From: Gnetum montanum
Lineage: Eukaryota; Streptophyta; Gnetopsida; Gnetales; Gnetaceae
NCBI GenBank assembly: GCA_015680685.1
Contig: MNCI01016492.1
Location: 467,559 to 531,558, forward strand
Length of the DNA stretch: 64,000 bases
Direction: 5' to 3'
The notes beneath the pieces were generated by a model. It saw only the letters and a list, made by a program, of their open reading frames with translations, had not been told where the DNA came from and searched no databases. This document shows positions 22,603 through 33,369 of this stretch, piece after piece (positions within the stretch are counted from its first letter, which is position 1; every line of letters begins with the position of its first letter). The translations under genes and the position numbers were made by a program.

Positions 22603-23550
22603 GAAGAGTTGGTGAACAGAAAAACCTTGCTGATTCAAAAATTAACAATAGAAGTATCGGCTAAAATGGATCAATTGTGGGATTCCTTAGACTCAAGACT
22701 TGAAAGTGTCTTGAAAATCGTAGAAGAGTCTAAGGAGGAATGAAGTAGTGACAAAGGTAAGACAAAGTGGAGAAATTCAGGCCCTACACATAACAAGGGT
22801 AAAGGGAAAATTACTATCTCCGATGAAGTTGTGGATTTAGACACAGATGATGACAGTGGATGTGAGATCTTCTACTATGACCATCCTAAGGGATGTTGTC
22901 CAATCATCTCACATCTACAAGAGTTTGGGGTGTATGCACTTAACCCAAGACTCAACAACCGGCAGACACCCCGTAGGTTACCTTATTTCCAAGGTAACCC
23001 AAGACAATTCCACCAATCCTTAATGTATTATCTAAGTGGAACTCCACCACAACCCATCGAACAATATCAGCAGTGGAAATACCCACAGTCATGGGGGATG
23101 CCACCGCCGAAATAGTAGTACCCTTTCTGACAGCCGATTCCTCCAAGTGACCCTATGGGTTACGCAATTCCACAACATCACTACCCATTTCAGGAATATC
23201 ACCGGACTTCCCCTCTAGGAACCCCAGATAAATACCATCCTTCAAATCCATCCACACCTCTCATGCAAGTAGCTCCACGACCAACCACTCCAACAATGCC
23301 AAGGGTATTTCCCACACAACCGCAATCACCTAATGTCATGAGGGCTTCCAATCCTCAATTCTTAGTTGGTCCTAATAGTTTTATGTCGAAACAACCTTTC
23401 TTCAGAGCCAACAATCTAACTAAACCCTCACCCCCACAAGCGGTTGAACACTTAAACACCGCCGTACCAAATAAGGCTTTGGGAGCCCCTTCAAATAAGA
23501 AATCATGCCCAATGCATACAGTTATGTTAATGCATATAGTAACCAACTAG
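22603..23550 (+). pseudogene. gag C-terminal part of element D
   Basis: It begins with a coil-like segment matching E at 19830-19960, then an acidic stretch (VVDLDTDDD) and CEIFYYDHPKGCCP (22860-22902), the zinc-knuckle-like motif with its second Cys lost. Next is a Pro/Gln/Asn-rich tail with several repeated TP/PS/QP stretches (22990-23500). Only two or three stops interrupt it. Confidence 0.65.
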
Positions 23551-24160
23551 ATCAAGGTTAGCCACCTTCCCAAGAAATTATCTGATCCTGGGGTCCCTCT
23601 TCTCCAAGTCATTGGGAATGAACCCCATAAGGCTCTTCTCAACTCAGGTTCAAGAGTCAACTTAATCTCACAAGAACTGTACAAAAATTGGAACCTGCCT
23701 CCACTTAAGAAGAGCAATATTCGCTTAGAACTAGCTGACCAGTCCATCAGTGTTCCTTTGGGATAAGTTGAGAACATTGTTACCACTGTGGGTGGTTGGT
23801 CATATCCAGCCGATTTCCTAGTGATCCAAATAAACAATGACAAAGGGGATTTCCCAATTATAATGGGAAGGGCATGGATGAATACAACCGATGCATGACT
23901 AGGAATCCACAATCTTTCCCTAGAAATATCCAAGATAAATACTTTTGGAAAAATTGAGAGGAAGAGAGTTCCATGCATCGCATATAGTGACATAGGGTGT
24001 CATTGCATGCAGAAATCATGGGTGACGCAAAGTCTAACATTGCTTGCATGCAGTCGGTGTGCACAGGATATTGACATACAAAAGTGCCTATATGCAGCAG
24101 CCACACAACAAGAAAACACCTAGTGGCTGACGACCAACCAAGAGAGCAATTCAATGACAT
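23551..24160 (+). pseudogene. Aspartic protease region of element D
   Basis: The frame reads HKALLNSGSRVNLIS (23624-23668), with Asn (AAC, 23641-23643) in place of the catalytic Asp, then NWNLPPLKKSNIRLELADQS, GGWSYPADFLVIQI and FPIIMGRAWM (about 23850-23880), matching the protease fold's conserved end. Only two stops interrupt it. Compare E at 20791-21330, which has the same substitution. Confidence 0.7.
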
Positions 24161-24545
24161 GCATGGAATTGATTGAGGGGATAACTAGTACTTACGTTGA
24201 GAGCATGGATGCACTTGAGCAGGTCCGTGGCCAACTTCTAGCCATAAAAACATTAATTGGGGGAATTTGGAGATTCTTGAGAAGTTTAAATAAGAGCCCC
24301 TAGATTTAAAACCATTTCCCACTAGTTTGAAATACATGATCCTTAAAAACGGAAAACTGGTAATCATCAATGGAAAGCTCGCACCCAAGAAAAAAGAAAG
24401 TTTGCTGAAGGTAATAAATAAGTGGTTAATAGCCTTTGCATGGTCATACCCTAAACTAACTGGAATAGACCCTAGGATATGCCAACATAGGATTTACATG
24501 AACCCCTCCATGAAGCCTCGCAAACAACTGCAGAGGTGATTGAAC
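24161..24545 (+). pseudogene. Protease-RT linker of element D
   Basis: LKPFPTSLKYMIL, KLVIINGKLAPKKKESLL, LIAFAWSYPKLTGIDPRICQHRIYM and KPRKQLQR are collinear with the conserved segment before RT in Athila- and Tat-type elements and with E. Confidence 0.7.
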
Positions 24546-25290
24546 CCAAAGTTAAAACAAATAGTAAAAGAGAAGATAGATCAACTTCTTAAGGCTAGGT
24601 TCATTTACCCCATTGCTAATAGCGAATGGGTTAGCCCTCTTGTAATCACACCAAAAAAGGGAGGTAAATGAAGGGTATGTATAGACTTTAGGCTATTGGC
24701 TATGGCAACATTCAAAGATCACTTCCCATTGCCATTTGTTGACCAAATCTTAGACACTATAGCAAGGCATCGCTATTATAGTTTTCTGGATGGGTATAGT
24801 GGATACAACCAAATACGAATCGCACTAGAAGACCAAGCCAAAACAACGTTCACCAGTCCTTGGGGAACGTTTGCATACAAAAAAATGTCTTTTGGCTTGT
24901 GCAATGCCCCTGCCACATTCCAACGATTAGTTCTAAGCATATTTCAACAACAAATACGTAACAGAGTAGAAGTCTTCATGGAAAAATTCTACACTTATGG
25001 GAAAAGCTTTGATCAAGCCCTCAACCAATTAGATCAAGTATTAAAACGATGTGTTAAAACCAACCTAAAGCTCAATTGGCAGAAGAGCCATTTGATGGTT
25101 CAAGAGGGTGTTGTATTGGGGCATAAAATTTCACAATCAGGAATTGAGGTGGATCCAAAAAAAATTAAAGTCATCCAAGGAATTACCTGACAACTAGAAA
25201 CTATCAAAGACATTAGGTCATTCCTTGGACACACTGACTACTACAAGATATTTATCAAGAACTTCTCGCAAAGCCATTGGTGGAATTAAC
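24546..25290 (+). pseudogene. Reverse transcriptase of element D
   Basis: RT blocks in order: EWVSPLVITPKKGGK, a TGA at 24669-24671 in place of Trp, RVCIDFRLL, then an open 164-residue frame (24696-25190) with ATFKDHFPLPFVDQ, FLDGYSGYNQIRIA, TTFTSPWGTFAYKKMSFGL, CNAPATFQR and VFMEKFYTYG. The catalytic FMDD has become FMEK (24978-24986), so the enzyme would be inactive even if translated. VVLGHKIS and FLGHTDYYK close the domain. The length and order fit Ty3/gypsy RT. Confidence 0.85.
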
Positions 25291-25830
25291 GAAAAAAGAT
25301 GCACCATTCGAATGGACCAGGGAATGTGAATAGACATTCTAAACTCTCAAACAGAGGCTTGTGGAAAATCCCATTCTATAAGCCCCTGATTGGTCCAAGC
25401 CATTTCATATCATGACCGACGCATCTAATTATGCCTTAGGAGTTGTACTGATACAATTAGATGAACAAAAATGACCTTATTACATTCACTATTCCAGTAA
25501 GAGTATCACTGATGCATAACTCAACTACACAACTACGGAAAAGGAATTAATGGCTGTAGTGTTTGCACTGGACAAATTTAGGCACTATGTATTGAGCTAC
25601 AAAGTATACATCCATATAGATCATAGTGCAATTAGGCTCCTTATGAACAAGCCAATGGTTAGCCCACGTATCATACGTTGGTTGGTAATTCTTCAGGAGT
25701 TCGATTTAACAATAGTAGATTGCAAAGGCACTGAGAATGTAGTCGTAGATCACCTATCTCGGTTGCATTGGGACAACAAAGAGGATGAATATACTGTATC
25801 TAACCATTTCCCTGATGAAATCCTATTTTC
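25291..25830 (+). pseudogene. RNase H of element D
   Basis: FEWTREC and KPFHIMTDASNYALGVVL (catalytic Asp in TDAS, about 25410), then YSSKSITDA, NYTTTEKELMAVVFALDKFRHY (Glu of TEKE, about 25535) and IDHSAIRLLM (Asp of the DH motif, about 25620), ending with IVDCKGTENVVVDHLSR. The acidic residues are retained, but stops interrupt the frame. The domain degrades the RNA template. Confidence 0.8.
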
Positions 25831-25879
25831 CAATGTAGTAAATGATCAACCCATAGAAATAAATTTGTATAGTAGCATT

Positions 25880-27115
25880 CTTACTTATCTCATTTCCCAA
25901 AAATACCACAGGGGCTGGACTTTAGGAAGAAAAAACAATTTCTTCACAAAACCAAGTACTTCATGGAAATCAAGGGACAACTCTATAAAGTCTATCCGGA
26001 TGGCTTGGTTTGATAGTGTGTGCCCGATCAGGATCAATTAAAAGTTCTCTAGGATGCTCATGAGGTCCCTTATGGGGGTTACTATGCTGGGAGATGAACG
26101 ACTACCAAGGTCCTACTTGCAGGATATTATTGGCCAACACTATTTTGGGACGCCCATCATTTTGCCCAATCCTGTGAATGCTAACAACGTGATGGTGGAA
26201 TGACTGCTAAAATGGAGGGTCCGTAACAATGGATTCAACCTTTAGAACCTTTCAATATTTGAAGAATAGATTTTATGGGGCCTATTACACTGATGTCCAA
26301 CGGAAAGGCATATATCATTGTTGCTATTGATTACTTAACCAAATGGGCTGAAGCAGCTGCAGTAACATACTGCACATCATCTATGACTACATGATTTGTA
26401 CAACAACAAATCATAAATAGGTTTGGGATGCTGCGTGCACTCATCTCTGATAATGGAACACATTTTATGGGTGCAATCTTTCACAAATTGATGCAACTCT
26501 TAGGGGTTGAGCATAAATTGACCACACCTTACCACCCCCAAGCTAATGGGCAAGCTGAGGTTACTAACCAAGAGATTACTAGAATATTAACGAGAACGAT
26601 TAGAAAATTTAGACGAGACTGGAGCACAAAATTGAACAATGCTCTTTGGGCATATCACTCCACTTGGAAGCTCCCTATAGGATATTCTTCCTATGAGTTA
26701 GTGTATGGGAAACTACTAAAGCTCCCCATACATAATGAGCTCCATACACTATCCATGGCTTGCGACCTTCACCTAGATCTTGACCTAGCACAAAAGAAAT
26801 AGTTGGCAACTCTAAACGTGCTAGACAAGAATAGATTGGTTGCATTATTGTTAAATGAGTTGTAAAAAGCACATAGTAAACAATGTCATGACTTAATAAT
26901 TTGAAGGTTTCAGTACCAACCAGGAGACAAGGTCCTCTATTGGAACCCCACGCATGTACCTCAGCGTACAAAATTTAAAACATTTTGGGAAGGATCCTAT
27001 ATCAATCATACAACCTTCTCCTATGGAGCCATGATGATATACAAACCTGACAACCTAGATAAAAGATTATTGGTTAATGTACAACAAATAAAACCTTTCC
27101 GTGAACGCACAACCA
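25880..27115 (+). pseudogene. Integrase of element D
   Basis: A decayed His/Cys zinc region (AHEVPYGGYYAG ... YYWPTLFWDAHHFAQSCEC, 26050-26195) precedes the DDE core: RIDFMGPIT (26264-26290), ISDNGTHF (26443-26465) and NGQAEVTN (26545-26570), so all three acidic residues remain. The open frame 26428-26802 covers the second half of the core. The C-terminal region continues to about 27115 with VLYWNPTHVPQR and LLVNVQQIKPF. No chromodomain is visible. A frameshift near 25920 and several stops disable it. Confidence 0.8.
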
Positions 27116-27180
27116 CCAGTACAAATTATGCCCCCACTAGCAGACAACCTCACTCCTTATTTCGGATCTCTCCCTTTCCA

Positions 27181-27197
27181 CTCAGTCATGGGGGAGA
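27181..27197 (+). promoter_or_regulatory. Extra polypurine-tract-like motif after integrase in D
   Basis: TCAGTCATGGGGG is identical over 13 bases to the tract before the 3' LTR of D (29033-29045). It lies 1.85 kb upstream of it, at the end of pol. Confidence 0.5.
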
Positions 27198-27333
27198 TGG
27201 CTACCTATGCTAATCATATGGGGCCCTCAGTTCTTTGTCATTTTTGTTTTACACATTTTTGTCTTACACATTTTTGTTTTACAATTTCTTTAAATTTTCT
27301 TATTTTTTTTTTCAACATCGTTATACTTTTCCA

Positions 27334-27352
27334 TTGTGTGTGTGTGTGTGTG
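27334..27352. repeat. (TG)n microsatellite
   Basis: About nine TG units in the T-rich post-pol region of D. Confidence 0.9.
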
Positions 27353-27941
27353 ATCCACCTTGTAAGTTTGTCACCCAATAGGTGTTCAGAATGATGGTAT
27401 GAACTATTTTCATGTTGATTGCTAATGTTTGGTTTTTACCTTTATGTCACAATGTTGATACTAAGGTATGTTTCTTTTGATATGGTAGGCAATGAGATCA
27501 CTTCATCCATCCATCCACTAGTTTCTATGGTCTCTCTCGGCTTGGAAATGTACAGTCCCTTCATAATAAGAACTTTAACGAATCAGTGACTGGGCACTTC
27601 TCAAGCTAGGGAAGGACTCAAGGATTGAAAAGGGTATGACTTCAAGGGAACTTGGTGCATTTGTCTTCGCCGTTCTCTTGGGTGCTTGGATTTTTTCTTC
27701 TTTAGTTTTCTTGTCGTTTTGATGCTACCCAATTATTGGAAGCTAAGACAATAAAACTAATCAAGTCTTTGCATGGTGTGGTTCTCACACATAAAAACAA
27801 AAAACAAAAAAAATAGAGAAAACTGAGAATTCAAAGCACACCCATTAGATGAAATAAACTTGGGCTATAAACACTGGTTATGGAACCAAAAGTGTTCCCT
27901 CTAACTAAGGCCCTTCTTGCTTCCCATTCTCTCCTTTGTTT

Positions 27942-28529
27942 NNNNNNNNNNNNNNNNNNNNNNNNNNNNNNNNNNNNNNNNNNNNNNNNNNNNNNNNNNN
28001 NNNNNNNNNNNNNNNNNNNNNNNNNNNNNNNNNNNNNNNNNNNNNNNNNNNNNNNNNNNNNNNNNNNNNNNNNNNNNNNNNNNNNNNNNNNNNNNNNNNN
28101 NNNNNNNNNNNNNNNNNNNNNNNNNNNNNNNNNNNNNNNNNNNNNNNNNNNNNNNNNNNNNNNNNNNNNNNNNNNNNNNNNNNNNNNNNNNNNNNNNNNN
28201 NNNNNNNNNNNNNNNNNNNNNNNNNNNNNNNNNNNNNNNNNNNNNNNNNNNNNNNNNNNNNNNNNNNNNNNNNNNNNNNNNNNNNNNNNNNNNNNNNNNN
28301 NNNNNNNNNNNNNNNNNNNNNNNNNNNNNNNNNNNNNNNNNNNNNNNNNNNNNNNNNNNNNNNNNNNNNNNNNNNNNNNNNNNNNNNNNNNNNNNNNNNN
28401 NNNNNNNNNNNNNNNNNNNNNNNNNNNNNNNNNNNNNNNNNNNNNNNNNNNNNNNNNNNNNNNNNNNNNNNNNNNNNNNNNNNNNNNNNNNNNNNNNNNN
28501 NNNNNNNNNNNNNNNNNNNNNNNNNNNNN
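27942..28529. other. Assembly gap (588 N)
   Basis: Unknown bases in the post-pol region of D. Any open frame across it is meaningless. Confidence 1.
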
Positions 28530-28650
28530 TTCCTAACCCCTACACCTTTGGTAGTCATCATTAATACATCCTTAGATCCGCAATTAGCCATACCACAACC
28601 TAGCCAATGGACCTACACCAAAGCAAGGTATTAATTACATGATGATTCAT

Positions 28651-28687
28651 TTACCCTTGCTAATATATGATTTTGTTGTGTGTGAAG
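28651..28687 (+). promoter_or_regulatory. Putative splice acceptor ahead of ORF3 in D
   Basis: CCTTGCTAAT followed about 23 nt later by TTGTGTGTGAAG directly before ATGGCG; same layout as A and B. Confidence 0.5.
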
Positions 28688-28873
28688 ATGGCGATCATAC
28701 AACAACGAATTGGATCTAGAGCAAACACTTGGAATGGAGCCATGCTGGAAGCAGCTATGCAAGGAGAAAGATTGATGTCACGCTTACGGATGGACAATAA
28801 AAGGTGCAATCTTGACGTTGGTAGCAGCAACACTTCTTTCTCTCTTCTCTCTCAGCTGCCAACTAAGGCCTGA
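28688..28873 (+). pseudogene. ORF3 remnant of element D (61 codons)
   Basis: Starts ATGGCG at the position equivalent to ORF3 of A and B and stays open for 61 codons with a basic, Gln/Arg-rich beginning; no recognisable domain. Only about 170 bp separate its stop from the polypurine tract, so the large globular and coiled-coil parts of B's ORF3 are absent. It could be a deletion product like A's ORF3. Confidence 0.45.
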
Positions 28874-29032
28874 TGTCAATGTAATAGGGTGTTCACTCTT
28901 GTTGTCATGAACACCAGTTTTGTCAAGTCTTGTAATGATGATCCATTCACATGTCATCCCATTAGTTCCATTCCCCTCAATAATTCCATACCTTCCCAAT
29001 ATTTTGTAAGGAACTCAAGGACAAGTTTTCAT

Positions 29033-29047
29033 TCAGTCATGGGGGTA
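29033..29047 (+). promoter_or_regulatory. Polypurine tract of D
   Basis: TCAGTCATGGGGGTA directly before the TGATGAG of the 3' LTR. Confidence 0.75.
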
Positions 29048-30038
29048 TGATGAGACGCGATTCGGGTAGGCCATGATATTGTATACACGATATCGCGGTG
29101 AGCCTTCATATCTATAAATAAGAGGCGGCTCTCCCTTGTTTCATCATCCTAAGCTAGAAGTAGGGAATCTATGGCATATTGATCACTCCAGAGATAGAAT
29201 ATTTTCCATGTGTGCATAGTAGGAGTCCTAAAGTGAACGGATCTTTATTCGAGCAACATTGTACCTGAACACAAGTTGTGTATGACAATAAAGATGAACT
29301 TCCTAGATAAACCTTGTAGTGCATGGAATACGATTTTATTTAATGTTATTTACTACTTTCTCTTAGTAATGAAGAATGAGCACGACTTGATTACAAGCAT
29401 CTAAGGATGTGTACAGATAGTCAAGGAATGGATGCTCATCACAATGCTGAATGAGTACGACTTGATTATGAGCATCTTTGTGTGACTACTTGGTAACCCA
29501 GTGGCGTATCTAGGATCTACGCTTGGTAATCCCAATGGTATTCATGCACCAAGATGTGTACAAATAATCAAGAAATCGGCTACTCATCACACTTAGGCTA
29601 GATTAGCTTTCTCAACCCTTTCCCCCTAGTTAAGTGCCTCAGTACAACCACTTCGAGCATGTGCGTTACGTGTGGGATCCTAGCAATGATTAGCGTTTGA
29701 TAACCACAATTGCATCAGTTCAAGGTGTGTACGGTAAGTGGGAATGGATGATGACACTAGGTAATTTAGACTTAGTTCATTAGTTAGAGTTAGTTAGTTT
29801 CTCAACCCTTCACCTCGATAGCATAGGAGATAAAACATAAAATACCATAAAAATCATATACCTCATACTTACTTAACCATACACCATGAAAACTACAAGT
29901 AAGTATAGGAAGATAATGAATGATTAACCCTAAGTGTTCCATGGGGTGTGTAGGCACTTAGTCTATGGAGTTCTATTGGATCGCGCATGCTACGCTTGTT
30001 TCGTATGGTTGAGTGTAGGGGTACCTCGCCACTCATCA
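29048..30038 (+). repeat. 3' LTR of element D (991 bp)
   Basis: TGATGAG...CTCATCA; GATATT/GATATC repeats at 29069-29098, TATAAATA at 29113-29120, AATAAA at 29287-29292. It is longer than the others because a block starting GAATGAG is tandemly repeated (29374-29442 and 29448-29600, the first copy shortened), and it then adds a block (about 29635-29770) like the U5 of E. Confidence 0.8.
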
Positions 30039-31010
30039 CATGTGTAAAGTGTGACTAAAATAATCAATCATACCTATCTATTGGAAGTTAAAACCAAGCC
30101 CATACCACATTTAGTAACATCACAGTGTATCTTCTAGGATCCCCAATCGTAAGACCAACTACCCACCATTTTTTAAAACAAAACCACTTAACAAGGAAAG
30201 ATAGCAAAACATACATTATGTGGAGTATGCTCATTCTAATATTAAAATCATCTTCCAACACTAAATATAAATATTATGAAAAGATAATTTATTTTCTATA
30301 AAATTAGTTATCTTTAATTACTCATAAGAGAATATTACAATAGGATTCCATAATCCATAAAACATCTAAACCTCTAAAATCACTCAAATAATGTTGTAGA
30401 GCATGAGGCTCTAGAACCACACAATGATTATTATTAATGCAAGACACAACTGATAGAGTGTCTTCCACAACTTACAACTAAGAATTCAATAAATAAGAAA
30501 GACTAGAATACATAGGCCAATACAAGTAACCTTGGGACCACAACCTCTATGTACTCACTTAATGTACTCTCTTACTCTTGCCAAGATCTCATCAACTCAA
30601 GAGGTCTCTCTACATCTTATGAAATTCCCCTCTATGTATAAGCATGAAACAATCCATATTTATTAGAAACACATATAGAAATCTAAGAAAATATTTCACA
30701 AGATCATCTTAGAGTTTCCATGCTATTTCTATCCTTTTCCATGTTTTCTTACCTATTATCCAACTTGGAATGGCCAATTCCAAAAGTTTCCTAGCTATAT
30801 AGCTCATCTTTGGCCTCTTCAAGTTATCTCTAGTAAATTTACAACTTTCAAGATAGATGACATTCATGAATAGGAGATGTCATGAATGAGATGTTTCCTC
30901 TAGGTTGAGACATCTTCTTAATTTGGGAGACATCTTCTCTCTAGAGAGGCATCTCTTGTACTTTTGAGATATCTCCTTTACAATGTGAGAAGTCTCCTTT
31001 GAAGACTTAA
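30039..31010. repeat. Dispersed repeat R1, copy 1
   Basis: Collinear with 43345-44315: GTGTAAAGTGTGA at the start, AAACCAAGCCCATACCAC, the 6-bp inverted repeat TAGAGC-ATGAG-GCTCTA (30397-30413), and an array of GAGACATCTC-like words (30880-31010). No coding frame is conserved. D sits exactly at its left boundary. It may be part of an LTR, but no termini or primer site were found. Confidence 0.65.
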
Positions 31011-31639
31011 ACTCTCAGTCGAGACATCCCCTATATGTCCTAGACATATCCTATGCAATCCTAGCTCCTAGAAAAGATGTCTCATTGACCTCCAAGTTAT
31101 TTCCACTGAGCCTGAAACCTACAAAAATCACACATAGGAAAAACACAAGGGAATCAAAATAGGTATCCCTATACCAACTCTCTCACCCTTCAAAAAATGA
31201 ACTCATGTAAACAATGAATAACTAATTGAAGTGATTCCACACTCATGAATTTTGGTCTCATGGACTCATATAACATCATTTTTAGACTAAATACTTATGC
31301 CTTTTGACTCCCCAAGTACTAGAAGCTTTCCTCTACTTTTGGATAATTACCTTCATCTACATGGAAGACTTGGACTAATTGATATCCTCTTTCAATTGAT
31401 CAATGCTATCCTATATAGTCTCCTCATCAACAAGTCCATGATAGTTGCCTCATCTGTAATTATCAAGGATAAATAATATTTTATCTATAACATTTTATGA
31501 TCTCCTATATGTAAAGGTAAATGAAATTGAAATTGAAATGCTTTTAATTACATCTGATACTATTTGGATTTATTAGACAGAAGAAATATACATAACATGT
31601 TTAGAAAATACTTCATCAATAAAGTTACCATGTTTTCTT
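31011..31639. other. Unassigned AT-rich sequence
   Basis: No family or frame recognised. A few more GAGACATC-like words (to about 31085) continue from R1. Confidence 0.4.
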
Positions 31640-31810
31640 GGTGGTATTTCAATCTATAATTTTCCATTTGTGGATAGTTTTTATAAGAAGAGGACATTCC
31701 AAAAATATGTGATTCTCATCTTCAATTGCTATTTAACTACATAAAAAATAGGTCATCTTTTCTCTTATAATCTAGACCTACCTACAAATTTCAATTGTAA
31801 AATAATGGGA
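31640..31810 (-). pseudogene. LINE C-terminal fragment (zinc-binding RT tail)
   Basis: Minus-strand reading near 31730-31686 gives AIEDENHIFLECPLLIKT, which fits the zf-RVT motif (xEDxxHLFxxCPF) at the end of plant L1 ORF2. It is a third LINE remnant, oriented like the LINE copies on either side; it does not overlap LINE copy 2, whose 3' end lies near 33370. Confidence 0.5.
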
Positions 31811-33369
31811 GCCCACTCTTGCTTAATTGATTTCACATCATAGTTGATAGGACATAGAAGTAAAATAAATATTCCTCCATAAGAAAACCAAATTTACTAC
31901 CCTTTCAGATCTCAAATTTACATATAACGAACCCAATTTTACTACCCATTCTTACAGTTTAAGATATCCAATTTAATTTTATTTGTTTTTTCTTTTGCAT
32001 ATGTGTACTTCAACTTTTTATATGATCATTCTCTATAATTTGAATGCATATATCTTGTTCCATTCACTAGAAAAAAAACCTACACTACCACAATTTTTAA
32101 TCCTTGAATAAATTTCAGAAATGTAGAAGATTTTGTAAGGACTTAATTGAGACAAAATAATATTATCCTAACTAAATTATAAACATATATTATAAATATA
32201 AAACTAAACTAGTACTAACTAAAACTTGATCAAGTCCAAACTAGTAATAGAACAAGAACCTTTGCAAGTAGTTGCATTGTTTGTTAGAATATCAACATTA
32301 CTTTAACCTCACACAAATAGAAATCCATTTTGTCACTACTCTCAGCTAAATATAAGTAAGATGCCATCACATAACAAGTCACTTGATCCAATTCCTCACC
32401 ATAGTTAGCTATTTGTTGGAGATTGAAAGAGAGTGGGCTCTGAGGAGATTCTAGTGAGTTAAAAGAGGGGGATGTTGCAATCTAGACATACTTGTGTTAT
32501 ATGTATATAAAAAGGAAAATCATCATAGGATCCACTTTAGTCTAATTATAATTTTATGATTTAGCATTATCCATAAGAATTCATGACTTGTGTTACCACC
32601 AAGCTAATACTTCATTGTTTATAACTTCATAGAAAGCCTTATTACATGGAGTTGAATTAGATTGGACTACCTATAAATCATCTCATATAGTAGTTAAATG
32701 TAGCAAGTGTTAAATGTCTAAAGTTGGTTAATTAAAATAATCCTAGGTACACTTTTGTTTTATTTTTTGTGGCTTTTGGGCTTTTGTTTGTGTAGTTTGT
32801 TAGTTACCTTATCAACCCTTAAGGTTCTATTAGAAAACCTACAAAATAAACACCAATTTTGTAAAAATGTTTTCTTAAAGAATTAAGAATCCTCTCTATT
32901 TTCCTTTAGCCAACCCTATTTTGGTCCAACATGGCAAAGATGATAATGAATCCTCTCTATCCTTTTTACTATGTTGATAAACATTTAATTATTTAACATA
33001 TAAGAATCGTAAAAATTCTTGCTTCATATTATGATTAGTTAGGAAGAAGCTTTGATGAGTGACAAGTATCATAGGAATTTTCATTCTTTAGGATGGTTCT
33101 TCACCTTCAATAAGGATACTCACTCAAAAAAAATTGCACAAAATTTATTCTTATTTAATATCTTGAATCTCAAAACAAAAGAACTTTTTAAAATATTGAA
33201 AATTTTTATTTCAACTTTTAGATTTTAGTGTGTTTCCTAACTAGCTCTAGCATTTTACAATATTTTATCAACATAATTATTTAACATGTTAAAAATGACA
33301 TCTCTCCTTAAAATATGTAGCAAGGCCCTTGCAATATTACATGTGGAGGGTTGGTTGTTATAGTAGACC
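31811..33369. other. Unassigned AT-rich sequence
   Basis: No coding or repeat feature identified by eye. Part may belong to the LINE fragment at 31.7 kb. Confidence 0.4.

Larger units (their letters stand above)
22603..30038 (+). mobile_element. Element D: gag end to 3' LTR of an Athila-like element
   Basis: The order gag tail, protease, RT, RNase H, integrase, post-pol region, ORF3 remnant, polypurine tract and 3' LTR is all in the plus direction. The 5' LTR and most of gag are missing because the element is fused to E. Integrase after RNase H marks Ty3/gypsy; ORF3 after pol, the tRNA-Asp primer sites of its relatives and the linker before RT point to the Athila side of the non-chromodomain lineage. 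A gap of 588 Ns lies in its post-pol region. Confidence 0.8.

Noticed and set aside
27880-28634. Long open frames of 215-232 codons
   Set aside because: They run through 588 Ns; there is no coding evidence.
8815-30038. E and D as one intact element with LTRs 8815-9719 and 29048-30038
   Set aside because: The LTRs differ in U3 type and length, the 5-bp flanks do not match, and gag coil sequence follows RT at 22605, so two elements are joined.
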